Shown here one piece after another: positions 17,157 to 25,969 of a stretch of DNA of 64,000 nt. Position numbers and translations under genes: made by a program. Location of the stretch: NCBI RefSeq assembly GCF_003977665.1, contig NZ_RYYV01000018.1, positions 1 through 64,000 of the forward strand. The letters are read 5' to 3'. Source of the stretch: Dyella choica. Its GTDB lineage: Bacteria > Pseudomonadota > Gammaproteobacteria > Xanthomonadales > Rhodanobacteraceae. The notes beneath the pieces are model-generated. The model was not told where the DNA came from, searched no databases, and worked only from the letters and a program-made list of their open reading frames with translations. Position 1 is the stretch's first letter. The number at the start of each line of letters is the position of its first letter.

Positions 17157-18854
17157 ATGCGCCTAAGCCAATTCCACCTGGCCACCGTCAAGGAAGTCCC
17201 TGCCGATGCGGAGATCGCCAGCCATCGGCTGATGATCCGCTCCGGCATGATCCGCAAGCTCGCCTCCGGCCTGTACACCTGGTCGCCGCTGGGTCTGCGC
17301 GTACTACGCAAGGTGGAAAACGTGGTGCGCGAGGAAATGAACCGCGCCGGCGCGATCGAAATGCTGATGCCCTCCGTGCAGCCGCGCGAACTGTGGGAGG
17401 AAACCGGGCGCTGGGAGAAATTCGGTGGCCAGCTCCTGAAGATCAAGGATCGCAAGGAGCAGGAGTTCTGCTATGGCCCCACGCATGAAGAAGTCGTCAC
17501 CGACTTCGCGCGCAATGAGCTGAAAAGCTACAAGCAGCTGCCGGTCAACTTCTACCAGATCCAGACCAAGTTCCGCGACGAGATCCGCCCGCGCTTCGGC
17601 GTGATGCGTGCACGCGAATTCCTGATGAAGGACGCGTATTCCTTCCATCTCACGCAGGAATCGCTGGCTGAAACCTATGAGGTGATGTACCAGGCCTATG
17701 CGCGCATCTTCACGCGCCTGGGATTGACGTTCCGCGCGGTGCAGGCCGATACCGGTGCGATCGGCGGCAACGCCAGCCATGAATTCCAGGTGCTGGCCGA
17801 AACGGGCGAAGACCTGCTGGCGTTTTCGGATGCGTCCGACTATGCCGCCAACCTCGAAAAAGCCGAGGCTGCGGCACCGGCCGGCAGCCGCCCCGCCCCC
17901 TCGGCTACGTTGCAACGCGTGGATACCCCGCGCGTGCGCACAGTGGAGGAAGTCACCCATCATTTCGGCATCACCGCCGATCGCGTGGTGAAGACCGTGC
18001 TGGTGCGCGGCAAGAAAGGCCTGGTCGCCTTGTGCCTGCGCGGCGACCACGACATCAATGAAGTGAAAGCCGGCAAGCTGCCGGAGCTGCCGGGAGAATC
18101 CGTGCTGGCTTCCGACGAGGAAATTCTCGCCGCGGTAGGCGTGCGTCCGGGCTTCATCGGACCGGTCGGGCTGCCCGATTCGATTCCGGTCATCGTCGAC
18201 CGCAGCGTCGCGGTGCTGGCCGATTTCGTATGCGGCGGCAACGCCAACGACATGCACTACACCGGCGCCAACTGGGAACGTGATGCACGCATTACGCGTG
18301 TGGAAGACATCCGACAGGTGGTGGTGGGCGATCCTTCGCCGGACGGCCACGGCAGCCTGCAGATCGCCCGTGGCATCGAAGTGGGCCACGTGTTCCAACT
18401 CGGCAATAAGTATGCGCAAGCGCTGGATGCCACCGTGCTCGACGACCAGGGCAAGAAGCAAGTGATGCTGATGGGCTGCTACGGCATTGGCGTCAGCCGG
18501 ATCGTCGCTGCCGCCATCGAGCAGCGCCATGACGAAGCCGGCATCATCTGGCCTGAGCCGATGGCGCCGTGGCGCGTGGCCGTTTGCGTGATCAACCCCA
18601 AGAACGCACCCGAAGTGAACGCCGCCGCCGAGTCGCTGTACAACGAACTCAGCGCGCGCGGCGTCGAATGCTTGTGGGACGATCGAGGCCTACGCCCTGG
18701 CGCGATGTTTGCCGACATGGAATTGATCGGCATTCCGCATCGCGTGGTGGTAAGCGAACGCGGCCTGTCTGCCGGCACGCTGGAATATCGCGCCCGCAGC
18801 GCAAGCGAAAGCAGCGCCATTACGCGCGACGAGCTATTTGAAATATTGGGCTAA
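17157..18854 (+). CDS. proS: Prolyl-tRNA synthetase (bacterial type)
   Basis: A 565-residue class II synthetase charging tRNA(Pro). Motif 1 and 2 regions are visible ([33 protein letters not shown]), as is motif 3 ([17 protein letters not shown]). Between them is the YbaK-like editing insertion ([16 protein letters not shown] ... [17 protein letters not shown]) that clears mischarged Ala-tRNA. ATG 17157 yields [19 protein letters not shown], the normal N terminus. Upstream in-frame sequence reads through a repeat and is not coding. Confidence 0.97.
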   Translation: MRLSQFHLATVKEVPADAEIASHRLMIRSGMIRKLASGLYTWSPLGLRVLRKVENVVREEMNRAGAIEMLMPSVQPRELWEETGRWEKFGGQLLKIKDRKEQEFCYGPTHEEVVTDFARNELKSYKQLPVNFYQIQTKFRDEIRPRFGVMRAREFLMKDAYSFHLTQESLAETYEVMYQAYARIFTRLGLTFRAVQADTGAIGGNASHEFQVLAETGEDLLAFSDASDYAANLEKAEAAAPAGSRPAPSATLQRVDTPRVRTVEEVTHHFGITADRVVKTVLVRGKKGLVALCLRGDHDINEVKAGKLPELPGESVLASDEEILAAVGVRPGFIGPVGLPDSIPVIVDRSVAVLADFVCGGNANDMHYTGANWERDARITRVEDIRQVVVGDPSPDGHGSLQIARGIEVGHVFQLGNKYAQALDATVLDDQGKKQVMLMGCYGIGVSRIVAAAIEQRHDEAGIIWPEPMAPWRVAVCVINPKNAPEVNAAAESLYNELSARGVECLWDDRGLRPGAMFADMELIGIPHRVVVSERGLSAGTLEYRARSASESSAITRDELFEILG

Positions 18855-18867
18855 TGGCCATTTATGG

Positions 18868-18907
18868 ATGGTCTGAAAAAGGTCCGTGACGGACTTTTTC
18901 AGACGCG
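18868..18907. repeat. GTCTGAAAAAGGTCCGTGACGGAC-type hairpin, copy A
   Basis: GTCTGAAAAA pairs with TTTTTCAGAC and GTCCG pairs with CGGAC around a TGA loop, giving a 15-bp stem with one bulged G; it is followed by GCG. It sits 14 bases after proS and may terminate it. A second near-identical copy is at 54491. Confidence 0.8.
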
Positions 18908-18968
18908 CGCGATCCATGGCCCGCGGAAACTTTGAACTTATTCGGAGTTTTCTTATTACCCGACACAT

Positions 18969-18995
18969 AAGGCCGCCTAGCGCGGCCTTTTTTTT
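18969..18995 (+). terminator. Rho-independent terminator after proS
   Basis: AAGGCCGC pairs with GCGGCCTT around a short loop and is followed by an eight-T run (18988-18995). This is the clearest intrinsic terminator in the region. Confidence 0.88.
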
Positions 18996-19010
18996 GACCG
19001 AAGACACAAC

Positions 19011-19046
19011 GAAAATCATTTTCTTGACGTAAGCGCGCTTTACAAT
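19011..19046 (+). promoter_or_regulatory. AT-rich upstream region of the H-NS-like gene
   Basis: GAAAAT-c-ATTTTC is a perfect 13-base palindrome at 19011-19023, followed by TTGACG (19024-19029) and TACAAT (19041-19046). The -35 and -10 are too close (11 bases) to be used together, so which is real is unclear. The AT-rich patch is where an H-NS protein would be expected to autoregulate. Confidence 0.35.
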
Positions 19047-19148
19047 TTTGTCGTTAATGCGAGAGAATCGAAAATGCAGCTGGGCATTTATTTTCAAATC
19101 CAATAGCCCGGAATGTTCTGTTCATTCTCTTTTACCGGAGTTCGCCTC

Positions 19149-19484
19149 ATGGCCATTGATATCAAGAGCCTCAACCATAACCAGCTCAATGACCTGATCC
19201 AGAAGGCGCAAGCGCGCCAGCAGGAATTGGAGAAGGAAAAAGTCACCCGGGTGCGCGAAAAAGTGCAAGCCCTGCTGAAGGCCGAAGGCATCAGCTTCGA
19301 GGAAGTATTCGGTGGCGGTGGCGGTGCCGCCGTACGCGGCAAGCGCCGCGGCACGGGTTCGGTGGCGCCGAAATACCGCAACCCTGCCGATCCGGAACAG
19401 ACCTGGTCGGGCCGCGGCAAGCGCCCGCGCTGGTTCAACGAGGCGCTGAAGGCCGGCAAGAAGGAAAAGGATCTGGCGATCTGA
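19149..19484 (+). CDS. H-NS family nucleoid protein
   Basis: A 111-residue histone-like protein. Residues 1-50 form a coiled-coil oligomerisation region (LNDLIQKAQARQQELEKEKV), followed by a Gly/Arg linker and a C-terminal DNA-binding motif in YRNPADPEQTWSGRGKRPRWF. H-NS proteins silence AT-rich, often foreign, DNA. ATG 19149 has an ACCGGAG ribosome site. It is monocistronic, bounded by intrinsic terminators on both sides. Confidence 0.92.
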   Translation: MAIDIKSLNHNQLNDLIQKAQARQQELEKEKVTRVREKVQALLKAEGISFEEVFGGGGGAAVRGKRRGTGSVAPKYRNPADPEQTWSGRGKRPRWFNEALKAGKKEKDLAI

Positions 19485-19508
19485 TTGGCCAGGTTGAGGA
19501 TGCAAGGG

Positions 19509-19536
19509 AACGCCGGCTCCATGCCGGCGTTTTTTT
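19509..19536 (+). terminator. Rho-independent terminator after the H-NS gene
   Basis: CGCCGGC-tccat-GCCGGCG stem followed by seven T (19530-19536). It ends 13 bases before the convergent ThrE-type gene stop. Confidence 0.9.
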
Positions 19537-19549
19537 GCTGCGTTCCAGG

Positions 19550-20836
19550 CTACAACGACCGTCTGGGCGCAATCAGCAATTCACCGAACATCAGCCCCGC
19601 CACCAGTGAAATCAAGATCGTCACGAGCAACACGGTGGAATCGAAGCCCAGCGTCGCGTTGCGATCGAGCAGATAGGAAACGCTGCGGAATCCCACGCTA
19701 CCCGGCACCAGCAACAAAATGCCCGGCTCGCGAATGACCGCTCCGGGGCGTCCGGCGTAGCGCGCATAAACATTCGCCAATGCGCTCAGCAACAAGCCGC
19801 CAAGGAAAACTCCGAACGGTGCCCCCGGCAAGTTGACGAAAACGGTGCCACCCAGCCGCGTGGCGGCGTAGCCCACGATCACCGCGAAAATCACGGCCGG
19901 CCAATCGCGCCAGGCCGCGCGGAACAGCATGGCAAAGGCGATGGCCGCCACCAGCAGGGCGGGATAGTCCATCCACGGCGGCAAGGCCGGCAAAGCGAAG
20001 TCGCGGGGCTGGACGCCGAGGACGGCGCATATCTGGGTGGCCGCCACGGTACCAAAGGTAAGCTTGAGCAGCGTCGACATCGCTCCGGCCATGCGGGCCA
20101 TGCCGGCCACCAGGTGCTGACTGGAGATCTCGCGTACCGCGGTGGTCAACGACATGCCTGGCACCAGCACGATCAGGCCGGCCAGCACCACCGACTTGAT
20201 TGCCAACGGCAACACGAAGGCGCTGAAGAGGATGGCGACCAGGGTGGCCACCATCGCACAGATCGCATCGCTGGCCACCTGCAGGCGCGGGCGCGTGCCC
20301 GACAGGATGGTGATGGCGCCGATGATCAGCCCCACGACAGCCGCCACGCACAGATCCACCCACGAGCTATGCAGGAACAAGGCATCGATCGCCGCTGCGG
20401 ACAAGCCATAGCTGATGATCACGCTGGCTTGCTGGCGCGGCGTATCCGGCAGTTCCAGGGCGCGCAGCAGGCGAAAACCATCGCGCAGGTCGAGTTCGCC
20501 GGCGATCACCCGATCGGCGATCTCGTCGGCACGGCACAGCTTGTCCAGGTTCACGTCGCCCGGCAGCAGTCGGATCACCTGGGTGACCTGCGCCAGGCGC
20601 GACTCCTCGCCATGCGCGAGATCGGCGAAGGAAATGATGATCGCCGTCGGGCTGGACCACACGTCGGCGGTCAGGCCGATGCGCTGCGCCGAACCGCTGA
20701 TCGCCATCTCCAGGCGCGGCGACGACGCCCCGTATTTGTGCAGCCGGGTGGCCAATTCCACCAGGAAGGCGATGCGGGTATTGATCGCCGTGGTGGCGAA
20801 GGATGGCAACGGCGAGCGGATAGCGGGGGCAGGCAT
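19550..20836 (-). CDS. Threonine/serine exporter, ThrE family
   Basis: A 428-residue membrane protein with a soluble N-terminal half (FLVELATRLHKYGASSPRLE, the ThrE domain start) and about ten transmembrane helices, including VVGLIIGAITILSG and the ThrE_2-like C-terminal part (LLAAIAFAMLF-type segments, then GILLLVPGSVGFRS). Full-length single-chain ThrE proteins export threonine and serine. It follows the kinase gene on the same strand after an 83-base gap, so it may belong to the two-component/export cluster or be independent. Confidence 0.85.
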   Translation of the reverse strand: MPAPAIRSPLPSFATTAINTRIAFLVELATRLHKYGASSPRLEMAISGSAQRIGLTADVWSSPTAIIISFADLAHGEESRLAQVTQVIRLLPGDVNLDKLCRADEIADRVIAGELDLRDGFRLLRALELPDTPRQQASVIISYGLSAAAIDALFLHSSWVDLCVAAVVGLIIGAITILSGTRPRLQVASDAICAMVATLVAILFSAFVLPLAIKSVVLAGLIVLVPGMSLTTAVREISSQHLVAGMARMAGAMSTLLKLTFGTVAATQICAVLGVQPRDFALPALPPWMDYPALLVAAIAFAMLFRAAWRDWPAVIFAVIVGYAATRLGGTVFVNLPGAPFGVFLGGLLLSALANVYARYAGRPGAVIREPGILLLVPGSVGFRSVSYLLDRNATLGFDSTVLLVTILISLVAGLMFGELLIAPRRSL

Positions 20837-20919
20837 GGTGCCATTCTTACCGGAAGCGCGTCGCTTGGGTATGTCGCTTTGGGCTTTTGAGGAGTCGCAG
20901 ATCTGCAGCTCGATGATTG

Positions 20920-22296
20920 CTACGACGTCGAAGTCCCCGGCTGCGGCAGAAACAGCGTCACGCGCAACCCGCCATCCTCACGATTGGCCAAGGCAATGCG
21001 CCCGCCATGTGCTTCGCTGATTTCGCGCGCCAGGGCCAGACCCAGCCCCGTGCCGGAACGCTTGGTGGAATAGAACGGCAGCAACGCCTGGGCCAGCACC
21101 GCCTCGCTCATGCCGGGACCGCGGTCGGCGACTTCGATCCGTAATTCATGGCCCATGAGGTTGAGCGCCATGGTCACACCCTCCGGCGCGCTGCCCGATT
21201 CGTGGGCGTTCTTCACCAGATTGATCAATACCTGCTCGATCTGCACCGGATCGAACCAGCCCGGTTGCGGCGGCGCCTGGCCGGCCAGTTGGAAGCGGCA
21301 ATGCAAGGTGAGCGCGTCCAGAAACGGCTGCCATTCCACCGCCGCCAGCCGCGGCGCGGGAAGCTTGGCGAAACGCGCGTAACCATCGATGAAACCATGC
21401 AGGTGGCGCGCACGCTCGCCGATCGTGGCGAACACGCCAGGCAGCCGCTGTACATCACCGCGACGCGCCAGCTCGGCGCCCGAATGCGCCAGTGACGAAA
21501 TCGGCGCCAGCGAATTGTTCAACTCATGGCTGACCACGCGTATCACCCGCTTCCACGCCGCCACTTCCTGGCGCGACAGTTCACGCGTCATGCGGCGGAA
21601 CAATTGCAGGCGATGGGGCCGTCCCTGCAAGCGGAAAGCGCGTTGCGAAAGATGGAAGGTCTCCTCGCTGCCATCCATTTCCACGCTGAACAAAGCGTCT
21701 TCCGAGCCCTCTGTCGCCTTGCGCAGCGCCTCTGGCATATCGGCAATCAAAGTAGCGAAGTGCAGGCCATTGAGGCTGCGCCCGTCATTGAACAAATGTC
21801 GCGCCGCGATATTGGCGTAGGCAACTCGGCCGCCGCCATCGGTCAGCACTAAGGCCACCGGCGTATTCTGCACCACGGTGTCCAGCAACAGCTCGCGCTG
21901 GGCAAGGTTCTGGCGCTGTTCGCGCAAGGTCTGTCCCAGTTCATTGTGCACACGCACCAGATCACCCAATTCATCGTGCCGGTTGAGCGCGATGGAAATG
22001 CTGAAATCACCATCGCGATAACTCGCCACAGCGCCTTCCAGCGCGCGCAGCAGGCGTTTTACCGGGTTCATCACGATATGCGCGAACCACCACGACAACG
22101 GCGCCAGAATGGCGACGCAGATCATGACTGCTTCGACGCGATTGGGCGTGGCAACCTGCAGTCCGAGTTCACGATGCAGCCATGCCAGCATTTCCGGCAA
22201 CGGCCACTGCGTAACACCGATGTAGACCAGCGCACCCGTCAAGGCGGCCAACGCCAGCCAGAGGGTGAGGCGCGCTTCCAGCGATCTCAGGCGCAT
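20920..22296 (-). CDS. Sensor histidine kinase (NtrY-like)
   Basis: A 458-residue inner-membrane kinase. Two transmembrane helices (about residues 9-30 and 56-76) enclose a very short periplasmic loop. A HAMP-like segment (to about 130), a PAS-like domain (LLLDTVVQNTPVALVLTDGGGRVAYAN) and a HisKA/HATPase core follow. The phosphorylated histidine is His257 in RVVSHELNNSLAPISS; the N box is NLVKNAHESG and the G boxes are DRGPGM and GTGLGLA. The tiny sensor loop suggests membrane or cytoplasmic sensing. It lies 114 bases after the response regulator gene on the same strand. Confidence 0.93.
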   Translation of the reverse strand: MRLRSLEARLTLWLALAALTGALVYIGVTQWPLPEMLAWLHRELGLQVATPNRVEAVMICVAILAPLSWWFAHIVMNPVKRLLRALEGAVASYRDGDFSISIALNRHDELGDLVRVHNELGQTLREQRQNLAQRELLLDTVVQNTPVALVLTDGGGRVAYANIAARHLFNDGRSLNGLHFATLIADMPEALRKATEGSEDALFSVEMDGSEETFHLSQRAFRLQGRPHRLQLFRRMTRELSRQEVAAWKRVIRVVSHELNNSLAPISSLAHSGAELARRGDVQRLPGVFATIGERARHLHGFIDGYARFAKLPAPRLAAVEWQPFLDALTLHCRFQLAGQAPPQPGWFDPVQIEQVLINLVKNAHESGSAPEGVTMALNLMGHELRIEVADRGPGMSEAVLAQALLPFYSTKRSGTGLGLALAREISEAHGGRIALANREDGGLRVTLFLPQPGTSTS

Positions 22297-22410
22297 GAGG
22301 CGGTCCTGGCTTGACGGGTACGTGGAGGCATGGGCGGTCTACGCATGAAGTGCGGCTCTTCTACACGTTGCCGCGCAGATGCGCCACTGCCAGAAGATCA
22401 TCTATGCGCA

Positions 22411-23754
22411 TCACGCTTGTGTCATCAAACCATACCGTTCCATGCGCCGATACAACGCCTGCCGCGACAGGCCCAATGACTGCGCTGCACGGCTGACCAC
22501 GCCGTCCGCCTTGTGCAGCGCGGCCTCAACCACCTCGCGGCTGGGCTCATCCAGGTTGCGTACCACCGCGGGGCCGGCTTGCTGCGGCAGATTGAGCAGT
22601 TCCGGGGTGATCGGATGGTTGCCGGCCAACAAGGCCGCGCGTTCGATGGCGTTCTTCAGCTCACGCACATTGCCCGGCCACGGATAGCTCAACATGGCCT
22701 CACGTGCAGCATCACTGAGTTGCGCGCGGGCGGCCAGGAAATGCTCAGCCAGCGGCAGGATGTCGTCGATGCGTTCGGCCAGCGGCGGCAGGTTTACGTC
22801 GATCACATTGAGGCGGTAATACAGGTCCTCGCGAAAGCTGCCTGCGCGGATCATGCCTTTCAGATCGGCGTTGGTGGCGCTGAGCACGCGAACCTTCACC
22901 TTGCGCGTGCGGCCGGAACCCAGCCGTTCGAATTGCCCGGTTTCCAGCACACGCAACAGTTTCATCTGGCCCGGCAGCGGCAGGTTGCCGATTTCGTCCA
23001 GGAACAGCGTGCCGCCATCAGCCAGCTCGAAGCGTCCCTCGCGCGCCTTGTTGGCACCGGTGTAAGCGCCCGCTTCGGCACCGAACAGCTCGGCTTCGAT
23101 CAGCTCGCCCGGCAAGGCGCCGCAGTTCACTGCCACGAAGGAACCGTTCCTTACCGCGGAATTGGCGTGCACGATGGCCGCGATGCGCTCCTTGCCCGAG
23201 CCGTTGGGACCGGTGATCAGCACCGGCACGTCCGAGCGCGCGACCTGACAGGCCAGGTCGATAGTCCGTGCCATGGCTTCAGAGGCAAACACCAGGCCAT
23301 CAAGGTCGTATCGACGCTGCAGGTCTTCGCGACGCTTGCGGCGCTCCATGCGCGTGCGGTTGACCTCGCGCGTGGATTCGGACAGCTCCAGCAGGTTTTC
23401 CACCGTCGCCAGCAGCTTGGCATCATCCCACGGCTTGGCCAGGTAGTCGGCCGCGCCGGCCTTCACCAGTTCCACGGCGGTTTCCAGATGCGTCCATGCC
23501 GTCAGCAAAATCACCGGCAGGTCTGCATAACGCTGGCGGAGCGCACGAAACAGCTCCACCCCCTCCTCGCCGGAGGTGGTATCGGCCGTGAAATTCATGT
23601 CCTGGATCACCACGTCCACGGACTGGCGCGCCAGCGTCGCCAGCCCCTCGTCGGGGGTCAGTGCCACCAGAGGACGTACGTCGTTCAGCGAAAGCAGCAG
23701 CGATAGCGCCTCGCCCACGGCCGGATTGTCGTCAATGATCAGTACTGTACGCAT
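22411..23754 (-). CDS. Sigma54-dependent response regulator (NtrC family)
   Basis: A 447-residue activator with three domains: receiver (Asp52 in VVIQDMNF; Lys in [11 protein letters not shown]), AAA+ (Walker A GPNGSGKE at 182-189, GAYTGA loop at 229-234 for contacting sigma54, [10 protein letters not shown] Walker B) and a Fis-type helix-turn-helix ([24 protein letters not shown]). It should activate a -24/-12 promoter. One such promoter stands in front of the adaptor gene of this cluster. ATG 23754 gives [10 protein letters not shown]; a start at 23769 would add five residues. Confidence 0.94.
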   Translation of the reverse strand: MRTVLIIDDNPAVGEALSLLLSLNDVRPLVALTPDEGLATLARQSVDVVIQDMNFTADTTSGEEGVELFRALRQRYADLPVILLTAWTHLETAVELVKAGAADYLAKPWDDAKLLATVENLLELSESTREVNRTRMERRKRREDLQRRYDLDGLVFASEAMARTIDLACQVARSDVPVLITGPNGSGKERIAAIVHANSAVRNGSFVAVNCGALPGELIEAELFGAEAGAYTGANKAREGRFELADGGTLFLDEIGNLPLPGQMKLLRVLETGQFERLGSGRTRKVKVRVLSATNADLKGMIRAGSFREDLYYRLNVIDVNLPPLAERIDDILPLAEHFLAARAQLSDAAREAMLSYPWPGNVRELKNAIERAALLAGNHPITPELLNLPQQAGPAVVRNLDEPSREVVEAALHKADGVVSRAAQSLGLSRQALYRRMERYGLMTQA

Positions 23755-23764
23755 TCGTCGTCTA

Positions 23765-23779
23765 CACATGCAGGCATGG
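23765..23779. repeat. 15-base direct repeat, left copy
   Basis: CACATGCAGGCATGG, identical to 24685-24699, is followed in both places by (A)TGCCGC. On the minus strand each copy sits just upstream of a gene: this one before the response regulator. Confidence 0.7.
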
Positions 23780-23851
23780 ATGCCGCTCCGGTCGAAAAGG
23801 TTGCCATGCCGAGCGGCTTACGTAAAACCCGGCGGCGCGGTTTCCCGTGGT

Positions 23852-24631
23852 TTACTTGCCTGCTGCGAGTGTCGGCCATCCCATACGCTGACGTACCCGG
23901 TCGTACTGGCCGCGAGGCATCTGCACCAGCAGCGGCGACTTCGCCGGATCGAACCACTCGATCAGCTGCTGGATATCCTCTTTCGGCATGGCGGTACAGC
24001 CGACCGTGCCCTGGCCGGCCGCGCGCCAGATGTGCAGGAAAATGCACGAGCCGCCGCTTGGCCTGGTCGGATGGACGTTGTGGTCGACGTATACACCCCA
24101 GTGATAGAGCTCGTCATCCCGTCGCATGTGTTCGGAGCTGCTCCAATCCGGCGCGCTGATGTCGCGGCGGTCGACGATGCGGTTGTAGTAATGCGACTTG
24201 GCATCATCCACGCACTCGACCGATGGGGTAAGGCGCATGTAAGCCATGCGCGAGCCGGCAAGCAGTTGCGGCTCATACCCGAATGCCGTCCCCAGCGAGA
24301 ACACGCCCGCTGGTGCCTTGCCATCCCCTTCCTGCTTCACCGGGTCACCCGCTCCGGCGCCCAGCCGGCCGGTAGTGATCAAGCCATCCCCCCACGCCAG
24401 CCCGGTCTTTCCTACCACGATAGGAAACGTTTGCCCGAGCGCTGTCCACTTTCCGTGTGACCCAACGCGTTCAAACCGTTGCAGGGTGCCGCTCACGCTG
24501 TTCCAGTCGGCGGTCGTGACAACCACGATCTGGCGCACGCCATCCGCCACGTCATGGGCGCGCGCCGATAGACAACAGAGCATGCCGACTGCGCAGATAG
24601 CCACCCAGGAAAGGCGAAACCGTAGTCTCAT
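23852..24631 (-). CDS. L,D-transpeptidase family protein (YkuD fold)
   Basis: A 259-residue exported protein. A signal peptide ends near SARAH (residue 26). The catalytic signature is His200 in SCIFLHIW and Cys212 in GTVGCTAM, the Hx(n)GC pattern of the YkuD fold. Such enzymes make 3-3 peptidoglycan crosslinks, attach lipoproteins, or hydrolyse crosslinks; this one has no peptidoglycan-binding domain. GCAGGAG precedes ATG 24631. It is collinear with the permease array and the response regulator, so envelope remodelling may accompany export. Confidence 0.88.
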   Translation of the reverse strand: MRLRFRLSWVAICAVGMLCCLSARAHDVADGVRQIVVVTTADWNSVSGTLQRFERVGSHGKWTALGQTFPIVVGKTGLAWGDGLITTGRLGAGAGDPVKQEGDGKAPAGVFSLGTAFGYEPQLLAGSRMAYMRLTPSVECVDDAKSHYYNRIVDRRDISAPDWSSSEHMRRDDELYHWGVYVDHNVHPTRPSGGSCIFLHIWRAAGQGTVGCTAMPKEDIQQLIEWFDPAKSPLLVQMPRGQYDRVRQRMGWPTLAAGK

Positions 24632-24684
24632 GAGCTTTGGCACTCCTGCAAGAATGAACCGGCACGGCATGCACGTATCGGCTG

Positions 24685-24699
24685 CACATGCAGGCATGG
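24685..24699. repeat. 15-base direct repeat, right copy
   Basis: CACATGCAGGCATGG as at 23765. On the minus strand it lies about 55 bases upstream of the L,D-transpeptidase start. The motif has internal dyad symmetry (CATGC ... GCATG), so it may be an operator. Confidence 0.7.
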
Positions 24700-24775
24700 T
24701 GCCGCCCCCGTATGGGCGGCAGCCACGCCAAACGGCCTACTTATAGCAAAAAACGCCGGAGCCCGGCCTGCGCGT

Positions 24776-25936
24776 TCATTGATCTCTTGCCACCTCGGCC
24801 GGAGCCGCGTCACCCACCTTTTGCGCCAGCGGCAGCGCATCGCTTACCAGGTGCATCAGGAAGCGGCCGGGCTGCTCCTCCATCACCATATGCGCGGAAT
24901 CGGCGAACATCACCAACTGCTTCGATGGCGCCTGCAGCTTGTCGAACCATTGTTCGGCCAGTACATGGGAGGTGGTTTCGTCATGCGCCCCCACGAACAG
25001 GATGACGGGGCAGCCGAATTGCGTGCTGTGGTCAAAATCGACATCCACCAGAAACTCCTTCAAATGCTTGATCGAGAATGCGCCGCCCTTATTGATCTGA
25101 TCCAGCTCCTTCAGGCTGTAATCCGGTGACAACTCCTGGACATCCGAGCGTGAGTCGAGGTTCTGCCGCCCGTAGGTAAGGCCGCCGTAGTACATCTCCC
25201 ATTTGCTGCGCACACCGAGGCGTTCGAGTGTCAGCGGCGCAGTGCCGGGATAAGGCGCGATGGCCTCAAGCTCCTTGACCGCTGCAGCGTTACCGCTTGC
25301 TTTCGCCTGCTGCAAAGCGAAGGTGTAACCCAGCTCCTCGTTCCGTCGAACGTTCACGACCTGACCCACCCCGATATAGGCATAGAACCAATCCGGATGC
25401 TGCTGTGCAAGTCGCGTCCCCAGCACCGTGCCCCAGGAATGGCCCATCAGGAAAATTTTCTGCTTGGCGTAATGCTTGCGCAGGTATTGCACCACTTGCG
25501 CGGCGTCATCCGTCATGCCCTCGACGGTCATGCCGGGCGCCATTTTCTGCTCGGAATTCGCCGCATAGGTCTTGCCGGCGCCGCGCTGGTCCCATTGCAC
25601 CACCGTGAAATAGTCTTCCCATGGCGACTGATAGAGGTAATCGTCCGGGATGTTCGGCGAACCGGGACCACCATGCAGGACCAGCAAAACCGGGTTGCGA
25701 CGATCCCTGCCGCGGATCGAAAGCCACTGGTCGATACCATTGATGGGTACCTTCACCAGCTCCTGGACGCCGTTGGGCGCCACGATGCGGTTTGCATTGG
25801 CAATGATCCGCGTAACCTCCGTACGCGTCATCGTCTCCCTTTTGTCTTGCGCTGGAACAGCATCATGCGTTGCGGCCACGGCGAACAGTGGCAGCAACGC
25901 GACGATAGGCAACAGCCAACGGAATCGCATTCTCAT
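24776..25936 (-). CDS. Periplasmic S33-type peptidase/alpha-beta hydrolase
   Basis: A 386-residue exported hydrolase. Signal peptide covers residues 1-22 (ALLPLFAVAA). HGGPG at 88-92 is the oxyanion motif of proline iminopeptidases, followed by WDQRGAGKT, the nucleophile Ser167 in GHSWG, an Asp in GAHDETT and a His in DSAHMVMEE. S33 enzymes remove N-terminal proline or related residues from peptides, though many family members act on esters. It starts 33 bases after the last permease gene, so it is probably co-transcribed with the export array and acts on material in the periplasm. Confidence 0.88.
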   Translation of the reverse strand: MRMRFRWLLPIVALLPLFAVAATHDAVPAQDKRETMTRTEVTRIIANANRIVAPNGVQELVKVPINGIDQWLSIRGRDRRNPVLLVLHGGPGSPNIPDDYLYQSPWEDYFTVVQWDQRGAGKTYAANSEQKMAPGMTVEGMTDDAAQVVQYLRKHYAKQKIFLMGHSWGTVLGTRLAQQHPDWFYAYIGVGQVVNVRRNEELGYTFALQQAKASGNAAAVKELEAIAPYPGTAPLTLERLGVRSKWEMYYGGLTYGRQNLDSRSDVQELSPDYSLKELDQINKGGAFSIKHLKEFLVDVDFDHSTQFGCPVILFVGAHDETTSHVLAEQWFDKLQAPSKQLVMFADSAHMVMEEQPGRFLMHLVSDALPLAQKVGDAAPAEVARDQ

Positions 25937-25969
25937 TTCTCTCTCATCAGGTTAAGGTTGCGCGGTCAT

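Noticed and set aside
17304-18530. 408-codon open frame opposite proS
   Set aside because: Lies entirely inside proS on the other strand and lacks any recognisable domain.
22411-23754. Response regulator defective because its sigma54 loop reads GAYTGA instead of GAFTGA
   Set aside because: Tyr is a known functional variant at this position and all other AAA+ motifs are intact.
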